DNA of 64,000 nt from NCBI GenBank assembly GCA_001972305.1, contig BDDD01002360.1, forward strand, positions 106,214-170,213, written 5' to 3'. Position 1 is the stretch's first letter. Each line of letters starts with the position of its first letter. This document shows positions 43,970 through 55,539 of the stretch, piece by piece. This stretch comes from Cephalotus follicularis (Eukaryota > Streptophyta > Magnoliopsida > Oxalidales > Cephalotaceae). Position numbers and translations under genes: made by a program. A model generated the notes under the pieces. The model made no database searches. It was not told where the DNA came from and was given only the letters and a program-made list of their open reading frames with translations.

Positions 43970-45721
43970 ATCTCCCACTAGTATTAAAGCCCTTTAACCA
44001 TGTGTCTCACACCCATCCCAGAAAGATATTTGTTGAAGACGCTCTTCGATAAGGCTTTGGTAAAGGGGTCTGTTGTGCTGTCTTCTCTTAATACTCGCTC
44101 CACTTTGATATCTCCTCTTTCAATAATCTTTCTAATCAAATAGAAGTGCCGCAATATGTGTTTAGACCTTTGGTGTGACTGAGGTTCCTTGGCCTGTGCA
44201 ATAGCCCCATTGTTGTCCCAATATAAAGATATTGGATCATCAATGGTAGGAACCACATCAAGATCTGTGATGAACTTTTTCATCCACACACCTTCATTTG
44301 CAGCTTCTAATGCTGCAATGTATTTATCCTTTGTGACTGAATCTGCAGTGGTTGGTTGCTTGCTTGGAACTCTTCCAGCTCACTCCATCACCATTCAAGG
44401 TGTATACGTAACCCGATGTTGGTCTAGAATCATCCACATCTGTTTGAAAGTCAGAGTCAGTAAAACCCACTACTTTCAAAACTATTTATTCCATGGACTA
44501 GAAACATATATTTAGTCCTTTTCAGGTACTTAAGAATGTCCTTGACTGCCTTCAAGTGACTCTCACATGGATCCAACTGATATCTGCTAGTAAAGCTTAC
44601 AATAAAAGCGATATCCAATCGTGTGCATAACATACCATACATGATGCTCCCTATTGCAGAAGCATAAGGAACATGCATCATGCACTTTTTTTCTTCAGAT
44701 GTCTTAGGAGACATTGATTTACAAAGTTTAATCCTATGACAGAGAGGTAGGTATCCTCTCTTGGAATTTTCCATACTAAACCTCTCTAGCACTTTGTCTA
44801 TGTATAAGGATTGGGATAGTCCAAGCATCCTTTTAGGTCTATCTCTATGGGCCTCAATTCCTAAGATGTAGGATGCTTCTCCAAAGTCCTTCATGGAGAA
44901 AACTGTGGACAACCATTTCTTGGTTCTAGTTAACATACCTACATCATTCCCAATGAGTAGTTAGTCGTCAACATAAAGAATCAAGAATACGACTGAGCTC
45001 CTAGTCAATTTCTTGTACACACATGGTTCATCTTCATTTTTGACGAAATCAAACTCTTTGACCTTTTCATCAAAATAGATGTTCCAGCTCCTGGAGGCTT
45101 GCATCAATCCATAAATGGATCGATTAAGTTTGCATACCTTGTAGTCCTCATCACTAGATATGAAACCCTTAGGTTGGGTCATATAAATGTAATCTTCAAT
45201 GTGTCCATTGAGGAAAGCAGTCTTCACATCTATCTACCATATCTCATAGTCATGGTATGTAGCAATAGCAAGCAAAATCTGAATGGATTTAATAATGGCA
45301 ACATGAGAGAAGGTTTCTTCGTAGTTGATCCCCTCTCTCTGTTTGTATCCCTTGCTACAAGCCTTTCCTTGAAGCTGTTAACATTTCCATCCTCTCCAAC
45401 ATTTCTCTTAAAGTGCCACTTGCACCCTATGGGAACACTTTCCTCATGTGCATCTACCAAATCCCATACTTGGTTGGAGTACATGGAGTCCATTTTGGAT
45501 TTCATGGCTTCCTGCCATTTCTCTGAGTCTAAATCTGATATAGCTCCTTGATAACTAGTTGGATCCTCATTTATAAGATTTACCTATTGGGTTCTCTCTA
45601 TGAGAAAACTCACATAATACCTGTCAAGTTCCCTAGGTATTTTACTAGACCTTCGAGGAGGTTGTGTGTCAAGAGGTTCCACTGTCGCTACTGGCTCAAC
45701 TAGTTGGTCATTTATCTGTTG
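43970..45721 (-). pseudogene. Copia element H reverse transcriptase and RNase H
   Basis: On the minus strand the RT begins with the linker LVEPVATVEPLDTQPPRRS and continues SEKWQEAMKSKMDSMYSNQV, then MKTAFLNGHIEDYIYMTQPK and CKLNRSIYGLMQASRSW. The catalytic motif is FLILYVDD, with a stop right after it (44958-44960). Then come GIEAHRDRPKRMLGLSQSLY and, for RNase H, WDNNGAIAQAKEPQSHQRSK near 44200. Several stops and frameshifts (45230, 44440, 44290) break it. Upstream integrase and gag are absent, cut off by I. Confidence 0.93.
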
Positions 45722-46329
45722 TGTCACACCTGTCTTGACATGCACCGGATAATCCTACCCAGACGGATGTGACCATCATGTGGCAAGCCTCCTTTCGAAA
45801 ACCCCACGTGATATCTTAAAACCAGTTTGAAAACTGCTTAAAACCATATAATCAAATTAAAAGTCATAAAGTTGAACTTTCTAAAAGCTTGAAAACAATT
45901 CTAACTCTTACGTTTTTAAGAAAATCGGGCATGTAGTATCCGTTTATCGAACTATACCCCATGTAAAGAAAACACAATTCATAAATGGGCTCAGCCCTTG
46001 GCAACCACAATTTAAAATAGTAAACATGTATGGGTTGGGCTCCTCCTCAACCATATTATCAAAGCATGAATCATAAATAGGTTTCAGTCCTTCAAAATAA
46101 AACTATAAAAACATTTATATAAGAACATAAATAATGCATAATTTAAATGTTGATGTTGTGAATGATATGCACGTGTTGAAACTTTGGTAGGTATGTCCTC
46201 GTGGTCTGACATTAACTGAAGCAGACTTAGAAACTATTTTGCCACTATCTGAAAAAGATAAAAGGGAGGGGGTTAGTCCAAATGACTAAGTGAGATAAAA
46301 CACATCCCCTGAAATATTATAAACATGAT

Positions 46330-46472
46330 TCATAAAGGTACACAAAATTCAGAAAGGAAATCAAGATCCATAATGTAAACAATATCCATAAATGTAATCG
46401 AGGACCACAATGTAAACGAGATACACACATGTAAACGGGATCCACAAATGTAAACGAGATATAAATGTAAAT
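46330..46472. repeat. GTAAAC tandem array in element I (part 1)
   Basis: Units of about 18-20 bp related to GATCCACAAATGTAAACGA run up to the insertion point of J and continue at 49103. Confidence 0.88.
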
Positions 46473-46675
46473 GGAATTGTAACGCCCAGGATTTTCATAT
46501 GTTGTAATTTCACAATGTAAATGTACTTTTATTGTGAAATTAATAAAATGAATGATTTCCCGACTTTGGGGATGTTTTCCTTTTACATAATGTTGTTTGA
46601 GTTATGTAATGTTAACGGACGTTGAAGTATATCACTTGAAATGACGGGTTGAGTTTCGGAAGAAATATGCCCAAA

Positions 46676-46800
46676 CAGCCGACTTTTTTGTAGGGACAGC
46701 CGATTGGATGGTTATACTGAGACAACCGACTGGTTGTGGAAACAGTCGACTAGATGGCCTTGAGTTTCCAGCCGACTGTCGAGTATGAACAGTCGACTGG
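46676..46800 (+). repeat. Palindrome cluster 1 of J (ACAGTCGACTGT)
   Basis: Six or so copies of ACAGTCGACTGT or decayed forms (CAGCCGACT, CAACCGACTGG) occur, for example at 46676, 46697, 46723, 46742, 46770 and 46789. The offset from the LTR start is about 200 bp, the same as in F. Confidence 0.9.
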
Positions 46801-47594
46801 ATGACACTCTGTCAGTAGACATGTGAAGTGATCACATGCAGCAACTGATAGGGAAGAAATGGGATAACACCTGCGAGTCATGCGGCTCATGCAGGGTCCA
46901 GAGACAAAGCCTACAAGCTTTTCAGACCGAATTTGTGGTAGTTCTTGACAAGTGGTGCATAGAAGTTGCCAAAGGGGAAAGAAAATGGCACATGGGCATG
47001 CATTTCGGGTTGATGAAGGAGGGAGAGATTTTGAGCTATTTAAAGCTTCTCTTTTTTCCTCATCTGCTGAGCCACTAAGCCAGAAAGTACCAGTGATCTT
47101 CGAAGGAAAGAAAACACTACTGTGAAGGGAAAACAAGAAAGATTTTGAGAGAAAAAAGGGAGAACCTTACCTCCACTATTGAACCAAAGGAACTGGGACT
47201 TGGAGCTTGAACCTAGGCTTGCAAACCGGACCTGGGAAGCTTGGAGGAGTTGTCGTTCATACTAAAGGAGGTCAACTTACAGATTCCTAACTTGGAATCA
47301 AAAGGTAGGGGAAGTTATATTTGTATTTCAGGCTCAAAGTTACTAGATGTCCTATGATTGAATGCATGGTTGTGTGAGCTGTGGATTTCAGTTATTGTGC
47401 CATGATTATTACTGATTTTCCATCTACCATGCCTACTGTCGAGAATCAATTGAGGTTATGGACATGCATGTTGAGTTTTATCATTGTGTTGAATTGCTGG
47501 ATAAAATACATCTTTACTGTTGTGTTCTATAAACCTTTTGAGAATAGTTGGTTGATATTCTGTCTTATGAATATATGTGGGTTGCTTTCCCAGA

Positions 47595-47865
47595 ACAGTC
47601 GACTGTCGAAGGAAGACAACCGACTGCTAAATCAAAACAGTCGACTAATGAAGGGAAACAGTCGACTGTGCTTGCAATATCCTACCCAGGAAATGGCGGA
47701 AAGTGTTATCTGAATGATTTTATGAACTGCTATACCGATACAGTCAACTGTTGAAGGATAATAGTCGACTGCCTTATGGATAGTTGACTGGTAGAAGAAA
47801 CCAGCTGACTACCTTGTACTGCCCTGCCCAGAACAACCGACTGGTAAGGAATCAGCCGACTGTAA
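47595..47865 (+). repeat. Palindrome cluster 2 of J (ACAGTCGACTGT)
   Basis: About ten copies occur, with perfect forms at 47595-47606 and 47658-47669. Decayed ones lie near 47616, 47637, 47741, 47760, 47780, 47800, 47834 and 47853. The cluster lies inside the presumed intron, 290 bp after the donor. Confidence 0.9.
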
Positions 47866-49102
47866 GGATTGCTGTTTGGACCTTTCTTACTTAAACGATG
47901 TGCAATGATCCCAATTCCGATTAGGATGCATTAGAGAAATTGTATGCATTGCATATGTACTGTTTACTGCCTGTATAATAACTGTTATGAACTATTATGA
48001 TTTCTAAATTGTTATATTAATTTAGAAATGCACATATGAGTTTGAAAACTACTATGTTTGACTAAGAAAATATAAAATGAGTATTGTTATATTTTTGAAA
48101 CATATTGGGAAAGCAATTTCCACTATTGAAACGGTTTAAAGTATTTTCTATCTATTGGAAATACATTTTTCAAATGTTTATTGCACTGTTTACTGTGACT
48201 ATTTACTGTTCATACTCTGTGAATTTACTATGTTTGTACTTGAGTCACTAGTTACGTGGCGGGGACTGCCATCGTTGGCTAGTGGTAGGATTGACCTAGG
48301 GGCCAGGAGCTGGCTGGGTACTGTACTGTACTATTGTCTTGTTTGGTTGCTTGGAGAAGGTACCGAAGTGGGAGTGCAACGTGGGGCAAGGAGTTGGCGG
48401 TGTTGTACATACTGCCTGCCTGTTTGTTATTCCCTTTGTGGACATACTGTACTATTTGCTGGTCATTCTCGGACATTACTGTGCCTATTGATGTAGCCCT
48501 GGCTGGGTTACTACTGTACTGTTATTGCATACATATATTTTCATATATATGCCCCTCCTGTTATTTCACTGTACTGTTAAACATATATATAATTCTCATA
48601 TATATATATAAACCGGTATTTTACTATAATTTATCACTATGCATACATTTCATGACATGCATGTAATGTTGATCCCAAATTACTCTTATGACTTAGCCGA
48701 GTGAGGACAAAGGCTAACTTCCTACTTTACAGATTGATGCAGTGGATCAGCTTGGGAATCAGCATGGATGAAGTACAAGTTTTATTAATGTTTTACTCAG
48801 GGTTATGTCCCTTTGGATGTTGTGTACTGTATTTTCCAGTTACTAGACTTTTGATGTTACTGGATAATGTTTTATGGATCACGCTCCGTTTTGTGCGCTT
48901 TTGACAATGACAGACTTGTTTTCAGTAGCGTGCAGCATGGGATGCCCGTTACATGTTTTTCAGCTTATGAGTTTATTGCTTCCGCAATTGATATCTTGTT
49001 TGAAAAGTTTAATTTTTACGGTATTTGCATAAGCTGAATCTTGATGTTATTTGCCTTTACCACTTTTATGTGTGTTTATCGAAAGCAGGGTGTGACAGGA
49101 AT

Positions 49103-49600
49103 CCACAAGTGTAAACGAGATACACAAATGTAAACGGAATCCGCAAATGTAAACCCATGAAAAGGAATATCGACACTGAACAACTGGCTCCACAATTATA
49201 AACATGATCCACGAATATGCCCGTGTATGAATTAAAATGTAAATCCACTGAAAGAAAACTCGAATCTCAACAAATGGGATCCACAGTTATAAACAAGATT
49301 CACAAATAGAAATTCATAAAAAGAAATCTCGATACTCGACAAATGGGTTCCAGAATTACAATAGAATCCACAAATGTGCCCACGTATGAATAAAATATCT
49401 GGAAATGCTGAATGAAAAGAGAAGTAAGATAAATAGGATTTAAGCACAAAGAAGTATAGAATGTGAATCCACAGAACAATCTCAATACTCAAGTTATGGT
49501 CTCCACAATTATAAACAAAATCCACAATGTAAACAAGATCCACAAATGTGCCTACATATATATAAAAAAATAAGTCTGGAGATGCTGGTACACACACAAT
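49103..49600. repeat. GTAAAC tandem array in element I (part 2)
   Basis: The continued array has a higher-order period near 130-160 bp built on ATCCACAAATGTAAAC, CTCGATACTCGACAAATGGG and GTGCCCACGTATGAAT. Open frames across 49066-49597 are products of the repeat and not genes. Confidence 0.85.
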
Positions 49601-49906
49601 ATCATCAAAGTATAGTAATGAGTCTGAGGCTACAGTATATAATATACATCATCCATCGGTGTAGACGGCCTATAGGCTATGCATCATACGTAACCCCACC
49701 CTAGCCTGATGGGCCTACTACGACACACACCCCACCCTCTTCAGATGGGCCTATGTGCAAAAATATATAATACACGGGTACCCAACATCAGAGTACAAAG
49801 CACAATCTCACAAGAATGCACATAAGGGAATGTGACATTGTCACCCAGAACCAGAAATAATCATCAAATCCACATCAAGGGTGACACCATAATGGAAAAC
49901 TGTGAC

Positions 49907-50434
49907 ATCCGTGTCCTAGTTAGACAAGTAAAGTGTATTTCGCAAAGTCATGATTGAATGTCGTAGTATATTGTATTAGATTACGTACATATCATGCATG
50001 TAATTTAATTTAATTTTTTGTGCTATACATATTAATTATATTTAATTTTTATTTCTTTTACTATTTGTTTATATACGTTAATTAACAGAATTTGTTTCAA
50101 CGTTGTTTGACAAAATAAATATATTTTAAAGCCTCAAAAATGTTTTATAGGTTTTTATAATAAAGAAATATCAAGTGGAACTTTAAGTTCTAAAGTCATA
50201 GGTTGTTATCAGGATAATATCGGATATTAATACGGGTAGAGTATCGACAATTTTTTTTCACCATACCTTAACCTATAAATACAACCTCTCATTAATTTAA
50301 ACTACTCATTATATATATGCATTTTATTTTACCTCACATGCTAGAAACTTCTAGCAAATTTACTAAACCACTTATGAAACTCGACTACAATACCCTCTAA
50401 AATAACAATTACGGCATAATCACCAATTTTTCTT
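49907..50434 (+). other. AT-rich LTR-like stretch
   Basis: This begins next to a TGTGACATCC sequence typical of an LTR start and has a TATA box TATAAATA at 50274-50281. It is then cut by L. It may be the 5' part of another LTR, but no second border or partner copy is visible. No gene is seen. Confidence 0.4.
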
Positions 50435-52984
50435 TGTAACGGCCCGCATTAATTTTTTTGGATAAATTGATGTTTGGAGCTTGGGGGAAATTTTTTTTTC
50501 CTTGGTTGTGGTTGGCTTGGGCTTCTTTTCTTAGGTAAGTGTTATTTTGGCTTGGGCTTGGTGGAGGCCCAATTTTATATGATATGCTTAAGAGGTAAGA
50601 GATATTTGTTTTGTTTTGGGATATGTGCAAAGCTTGCTTAGGAAGCTTGGCAGTGGGCTTTCGACAGATGTCTTATCCATCATCTCACGCCTGAAGAAGC
50701 ATTTGAGAGAGTGAGCTTTCATCTTTCTTTTTTCTTCTTCGTCTTTCTTCTGAAGCTTCGATCGTTGTCTGAGGTTGGGACTTTCTTTACCCGTCTACGC
50801 GTCTAGCAGGTAAGAGTTCTCCTCTGTATGTTGTGGTACGTTGCTTTGTTGGTGTTGAGACGATCTTTGAGGCCGAGGAAGAGCTTCACCTTGGTTTTCA
50901 TGGATGTATGTGGTTCATGCATAACTTCAGAGATGTTGTTCATGGTGGCTAAGCGTTGTTGTGTGTTGGTCTTGCAGAGGAAGATCTAGGCATAGAGTCT
51001 GCACAACAAGGAAGCTAGCTGAGGAAGCTATTGATACTAGTGAGTGGGATGTTTTTATTTTTATCAATTGATAACTGAGAGTTTACTATTTATATGCCCT
51101 TCCATGATATTATCTTTGACTAGGATTTCTTCTCCTGTCATCTTGTTGATATTGCATGTGAATACTGTTGTCTCGATGCCTGGGTTGAACTTGTTGTTTC
51201 CCCCTTTTTTTTAAGTATTCATGCTTTATTTTGATATCATGTGTTGTTGTCCTTGGGTACTGGTTACTGGTTACTTGGTCATGCATAAGACTTGTTGTGG
51301 CTGATGGGGGAGTGGGCGTTCGATCCCAATTCCATTCAGCAGTACCATTGTCTACAATGAACCGTTGGGTATGACTGTGCCTAGGTTCCTTACCCGGATC
51401 TGCTCATTTCATTGGTCTATGATGGAATGATGTGTGGGGGCAGCCGTGCATCCACTATCTTCTCTGGTCAGGCCATAATCTAGTTCTCGGGCATGAGATT
51501 TCTGGCACGGGATGGCCTAGGTGGTGATACACTTACCTCTGAGCCAATGTTCTCCTCTGTCATCTTGTCAAGGGTGGAGTTGAGCGTTGATTCGCGGGCC
51601 CCTTGGACGATATTAATGCTATTCGAATGCCGACGAGTTAGCTCCTCAATCGATGTTCATATGGTGTAATAGTGAGCTCGTGATTGCCGACGGGGGTGGG
51701 CTTGCGTAGCCCCTCGATCGTTGTTCATGTAGTGAGGTGTGCCAACATGTGATTGCCGGGGAATGAGTGCTTGCATAGCCCTTCTACCGATGTTCATGTG
51801 GTACTCTGGGAATGGGTATCTATATGCGTATATGAGGGATGTGTACAGTCCTGTAGCCCATGACCACGTTGATGGAACGTCAACGAAGTTGTTATTTATG
51901 CTTGCCGAGGTGGTTTCAGCTATGGAAGTGTGTGAGTTTGATGTGTGCATGTGTGTGTGTGGAATGTGCTTATGATTGATACAGTACCAGTAGTCCCTTT
52001 GATAATTGTTGATCCTTAGAGTTGATCTTTTGTTGATCCTTGGATCCCTGGCATGTTCTGACTTATAACCTGTTGTTTATCTTCTTTCCTTGAGGTCGGT
52101 CATTGAGTTGGTAGCTCTAACGTCTCCTCGGGTTTCCTTTTTATCGATATCCTTGTATACTGCCTTATTTTGTTGAGCAGGGGATATGGGTTGTCCTTTG
52201 GTCCAGTTGGGGCAGGGCACGTTTACCTTGGCTCTTGGCACCCCGGTGGAAGTGGGTTACCCAGGATATTCCTTGATCTTACTCACTAGTCAGTTGGACT
52301 AATCCCCTCTCAGTTTTGTGTGCCCAGGATATTCCTTGATCTTACTCACTAGTCAGTTGGACTAATCCCCTCTCAGTTTTGTGTGCAGAGGGAGTAGGGC
52401 AACAGGGTTCTTGAGATCCACCAAGGACAGCGTGTTGAAGGAGGTAGACACAGGACGCAGCACCTTAGGATGGCTCCTCGACCATGGGCACCTTCATGCA
52501 TTTCGGGACATTCATGGGGTTTTTGTATAGACTTGTTAATGCCTATGTCTTGTAAATCCTGTTTGTAAACATGTATATGATTTTTGGATGTTATGGGTCC
52601 TTGGCATTTTTCCCGGGACCGTGTATATAATTCAATTGTTTTATATACTTTGTTGTTATGAGCTGTTTTCCCAACCCTGACGTTGTTTATGCTAAGTGTT
52701 TAGGCATCCAGGGACGACGTATGAGTTCAGGGGTTGTTTGACCCTGGGTAGAGGAGCAGGTGTCCCCGGCCCTGGCCTTGGTGAAACTTCAGTGTTTCTC
52801 CCCGGGCCCTTTTGTGCGTGGCACCTCTGCTGAGATGCCAGGGGATGGGTGGCTAGGTTCATGGTTGGTCAAACCTTAGGTTGACTTCGTAGCTCGAGTT
52901 GGTTGACCCTAAGCTGAGGTCTGGTGGCATCCCCGGGTGTTTTCCTCGGGCATTCCCGTAGGCGTTAAGTGAGAGTAAGTAGTT
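50435..52984 (+). mobile_element. Element L: diverged LTR (3' border unclear)
   Basis: It starts TGTAACGGCCCGC, as the other Tekay LTRs do. A strong donor GCAG|GTAAGAG is at 50810, and a branch-like GACTAATCCCC followed by TTTTGTGTGCAG ends at 52388, so it shares the LTR intron layout. It has no GTCGAC palindrome cluster. The usual LTR end GTGTGACA is not found, so the end is a guess. The last 400 bp (52560-52980) are GC-rich, with no recognised content. Confidence 0.55.
52260..52385 (+). repeat. Perfect 63-bp tandem duplication
   Basis: Two identical 63-bp units begin CCCAGGATATTCCTTG and end at TTTTGTGTG. Each contains the branch-like GGACTAATCC and the pyrimidine-rich CCCCTCTCAG, so the putative intron acceptor region of L is doubled. 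Confidence 0.97.
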
Positions 52985-54433
52985 TTCTTTAGCTATGCAT
53001 CCAAAAGATATAGCTGAAAATGATAGTATATAATTTGTTGAAAATAAGATTAGAGACTTAAGTCTAGAAGATAGTTATCATGAAGAACCAAAACAAGAAA
53101 TAAAATCTCAAGATAGTTATCAAGAAAATCTTTATAATAAAACTTTGAAGGTAGTTAAAGGATATCCTCATGAAGCTAGGTGACCCTAGACAAGGTATAG
53201 TTACTAGGTCTTCAATTAATCATAATTATATAGCATTTCTTTCTCAAATAGAACCCAAAAATATAAAAGAAGCAGAAAAAGATGAAACTGGATAGTGGCT
53301 ATGCAAGAAGAGTTAAACCAGTTTGAACGTAACAAAGTTTGGTTTCTAGTACCTAGACCTTGTGATCATAACATTATTGGAACTAAATGGGTGTTTAGGA
53401 ATAAAATGGATGAACAAGGAATAGTTATTAAAAATAAAGCTAGGTTAGCAGCTAAAGGGTATTCCCAAGAAGAGGGAATCGATTTCGATGAATCTTATGC
53501 ACCTGTAGCTCGATTAGAATCTATTAGAATCATGCTTGCATATGCATCTTTTAAAGATTTTACACTTTATCAAATGGATTAACAAGTGCCTTTTTAAATG
53601 GCTTGATAAAAGAGGAAGTTTATGTTGAACAACCACTTGGTTTTGAAAATCCACATTTTCCAAATCATGTTTTTAAGCTTTCAAAAGCTTTGTATGGTTT
53701 AAAACAAGCTCCTAGAGCTTGGTATGAAAAATTTAGTGGTTATTTACTTAAAAATAATTTTAAAATTGGATCAATTGATATAACTTTATTTACAAAATCT
53801 TTAAATGAAGATATTTTAATTGTACAAATATACGTTGACGATATTATATTTGGATCAACTAATGAAAGTTTGTGCAAAGATTTTGCTAAGATTATGCAGG
53901 ATGAATTTGAAATGAGTATGATGGGTGAATTGAATTTCTTCCTCAGACTTCAAGTTAAACAACTCAAAGATGGCATATTCATCAACCAATACAAATATGT
54001 GAAAGATTTACTCAAGCGGTTTGGGATGGATAATGCAAAGAAAAGTAAAACTCCAATGAGCACAACGAGGTTAGATAAAGATGAGCAAGGTAAATCTATT
54101 GATCAAAAACTACATAGGAGTATGATTGGTTCTTTACTTTATCTAACTGCTAGTAGACCAGATATTGTATTTAGCGTATGTTTGTGTGCTCGTTTTCAAG
54201 CATGTCCAAAAGAATCACATCTTAATGCTGTAAAATGAATCTTTCAATATTTAGCATATACACCATCCTTAGGTTTATGGTATCCAGGAATTCTACCTTT
54301 GATTTGCATACATATTCGGATGCTGATTTTGGAGGATATAAGGTAGATAGAAAGAGCACTAGCGGTACTTGCCAATTTTTAGGGAATATGCTTATTTCAT
54401 GGTTTAGCAGAAAGCAAAATTCGGTAGCACTTT
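52985..54433 (+). pseudogene. Element K: SIRE-like copia reverse transcriptase and RNase H start
   Basis: The linker [15 protein letters not shown] leads to [20 protein letters not shown] and [12 protein letters not shown] frameshift near 53580 falls in the QMD/AFLNG block. The second frame (53603-54236) has [35 protein letters not shown], the catalytic [15 protein letters not shown] and [19 protein letters not shown]. The RNase H start (YSDADFGGYKVDRKSTSGTC) stops at SRKQNSVAL, where F inserted. Lineage: the wording fits SIRE/Maximus copia. Confidence 0.92.
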
Positions 54434-54635
54434 TGTAACGCCCGGAATCTTTGTTATTGTAATATTCCAATTGAAATGTAATCTTATTATTGAATTAATA
54501 AGAGTGGCATAATTTCTGACTTAGATGATGCTTTCCAAAACTTAGAAAGGTTGGATTTTGGAAGAGGGAAGGTTTGATATGTTAAAGAAATGTTAAATGA
54601 TGCAATTAGAGGCAAAACGGTGCAGTTTTGGGATA

Positions 54636-54795
54636 AACGCGTCGATGTCTTTGGAAAGACATCGACGCCTATTGGAACAAAGGGCGCACGTGAATGCATG
54701 AACATGCATGTCGATGTAGACGAAGACATCGACACCCTCGTATGAAGGAGGAAAAGACATCGACGTCTAAGGAAGACATCGGCGTCTTTGAAAAG
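54636..54795 (+). repeat. GTCGAC palindrome cluster 1 of the F 5' LTR
   Basis: Copies occur near 54638-54655, 54656-54672, 54708-54735, 54752-54770 and 54773-54790, with the arms GACGTC as in G and E. The offset from the LTR start is about 200 bp. Confidence 0.9.
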
Positions 54796-55539
54796 AACAT
54801 CAGTCACATTATACACTGACAGAATAACATACAAATGGGAAACTTTTGAGGCATCTTGACATGCACAAAGCGACGTGTTGATCATGCTGATGTGTTGCCA
54901 GACATGCTCCAAAACGTATCCCTCACCTGGTGCATGCAAACGGATGTGCCATCTTCTTCTGCAACCTGCAGAAAGGGAAAGGGGAAGGAGTCAAAACATG
55001 AAGGAGAGAGGGGAGAGCACGGGTGTGTGTGGATGCATGTGAACCAAGAGAGAAGGAAAGGATTGCTGCCAGCATAAAACACCTCTCCCTTCCCCTCATT
55101 CTCAGCTAAACACTGTGAGAAAAGAGATAGAACAGAGAAAGAAAGAGAGAAGATAGAACCACCATTGTTGAGCACTTGGACCTTGGACCTTGGAGCTCCT
55201 GGGATTGCAACTGTGGACGAATCTTGAAGCCACTAAGACCGGATTCCAGGACTTAAAGGGGTGGACTTTCTAGTTCCTAACTTGGAACAACAAGGTAGGG
55301 GAAAGTGATGATCTTATGCATGCATTGTGAGTTTTAGGACAATGAAATGCCATTGATGAATTGCATGTCAAAGGATGAAATGAAATCTCTGGATTTGTTG
55401 TTATGACTGCTGTGATGTACGGAGTAACCATGCATGTGTAATTTACATGAATATTCGATATGGTTTGTGTGAAGCATGGATTGGTAATGGCCTGGTGTGT
55501 TAAAACCATGGAAATAACGTTCTGGGCTATATAGATGCC

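Larger units (their letters stand above)
46478..49097 (+). mobile_element. Element J: solo LTR of Tekay type
   Basis: This is 2620 bp from TGTAACGCCCAGG to GGGTGTGACA, with target duplication GGAAT at 46473-46477 and 49098-49102. The tail (TTGCTTCCGCAATTGA and on) and the block GCCGAGTGAGGACAAAGGCT match those of E, F and G. Two clusters of ACAGTCGACTGT palindromes are at 46676-46800 and 47595-47865. A donor AAG|GTAGGG is at 47305 and an acceptor ending TTTACAG at 48732. A TATA-like CTATTTAAAG is near 47037. Confidence 0.96.
45722..49906 (-). mobile_element. Element I: probable solo LTR, split by J
   Basis: The left border TGTCACACCTG reads as GTGTGACA on the minus strand, the usual end of Tekay LTRs here. 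The right border is uncertain (a TGTGACA at 49901-49907), and I find no target duplication. Without J it is about 1.56 kb. On the minus strand, TTAGTCATTTGGACTAACCC followed by CTTTTTCAG (ending 46249) resembles the intron end of E, F, G and J. The rest is a repeat array. It interrupts the copia RT. Confidence 0.6.

Noticed and set aside
49066..49597. Minus-strand frames of 60-121 codons
   Set aside because: Products of the GTAAAC tandem array in element I.
51657..51975. Open frames on both strands in L
   Set aside because: They lie in the predicted LTR intron, in a stretch with repeated TCGATnnTTGTTCATGT-like words; no protein similarity is visible.
52978..52995. Target duplication TTCTT for L (50430-50434 and 52985-52989)
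   Set aside because: The match lies in T-rich sequence and the supposed LTR end is not CA, so it is probably chance.
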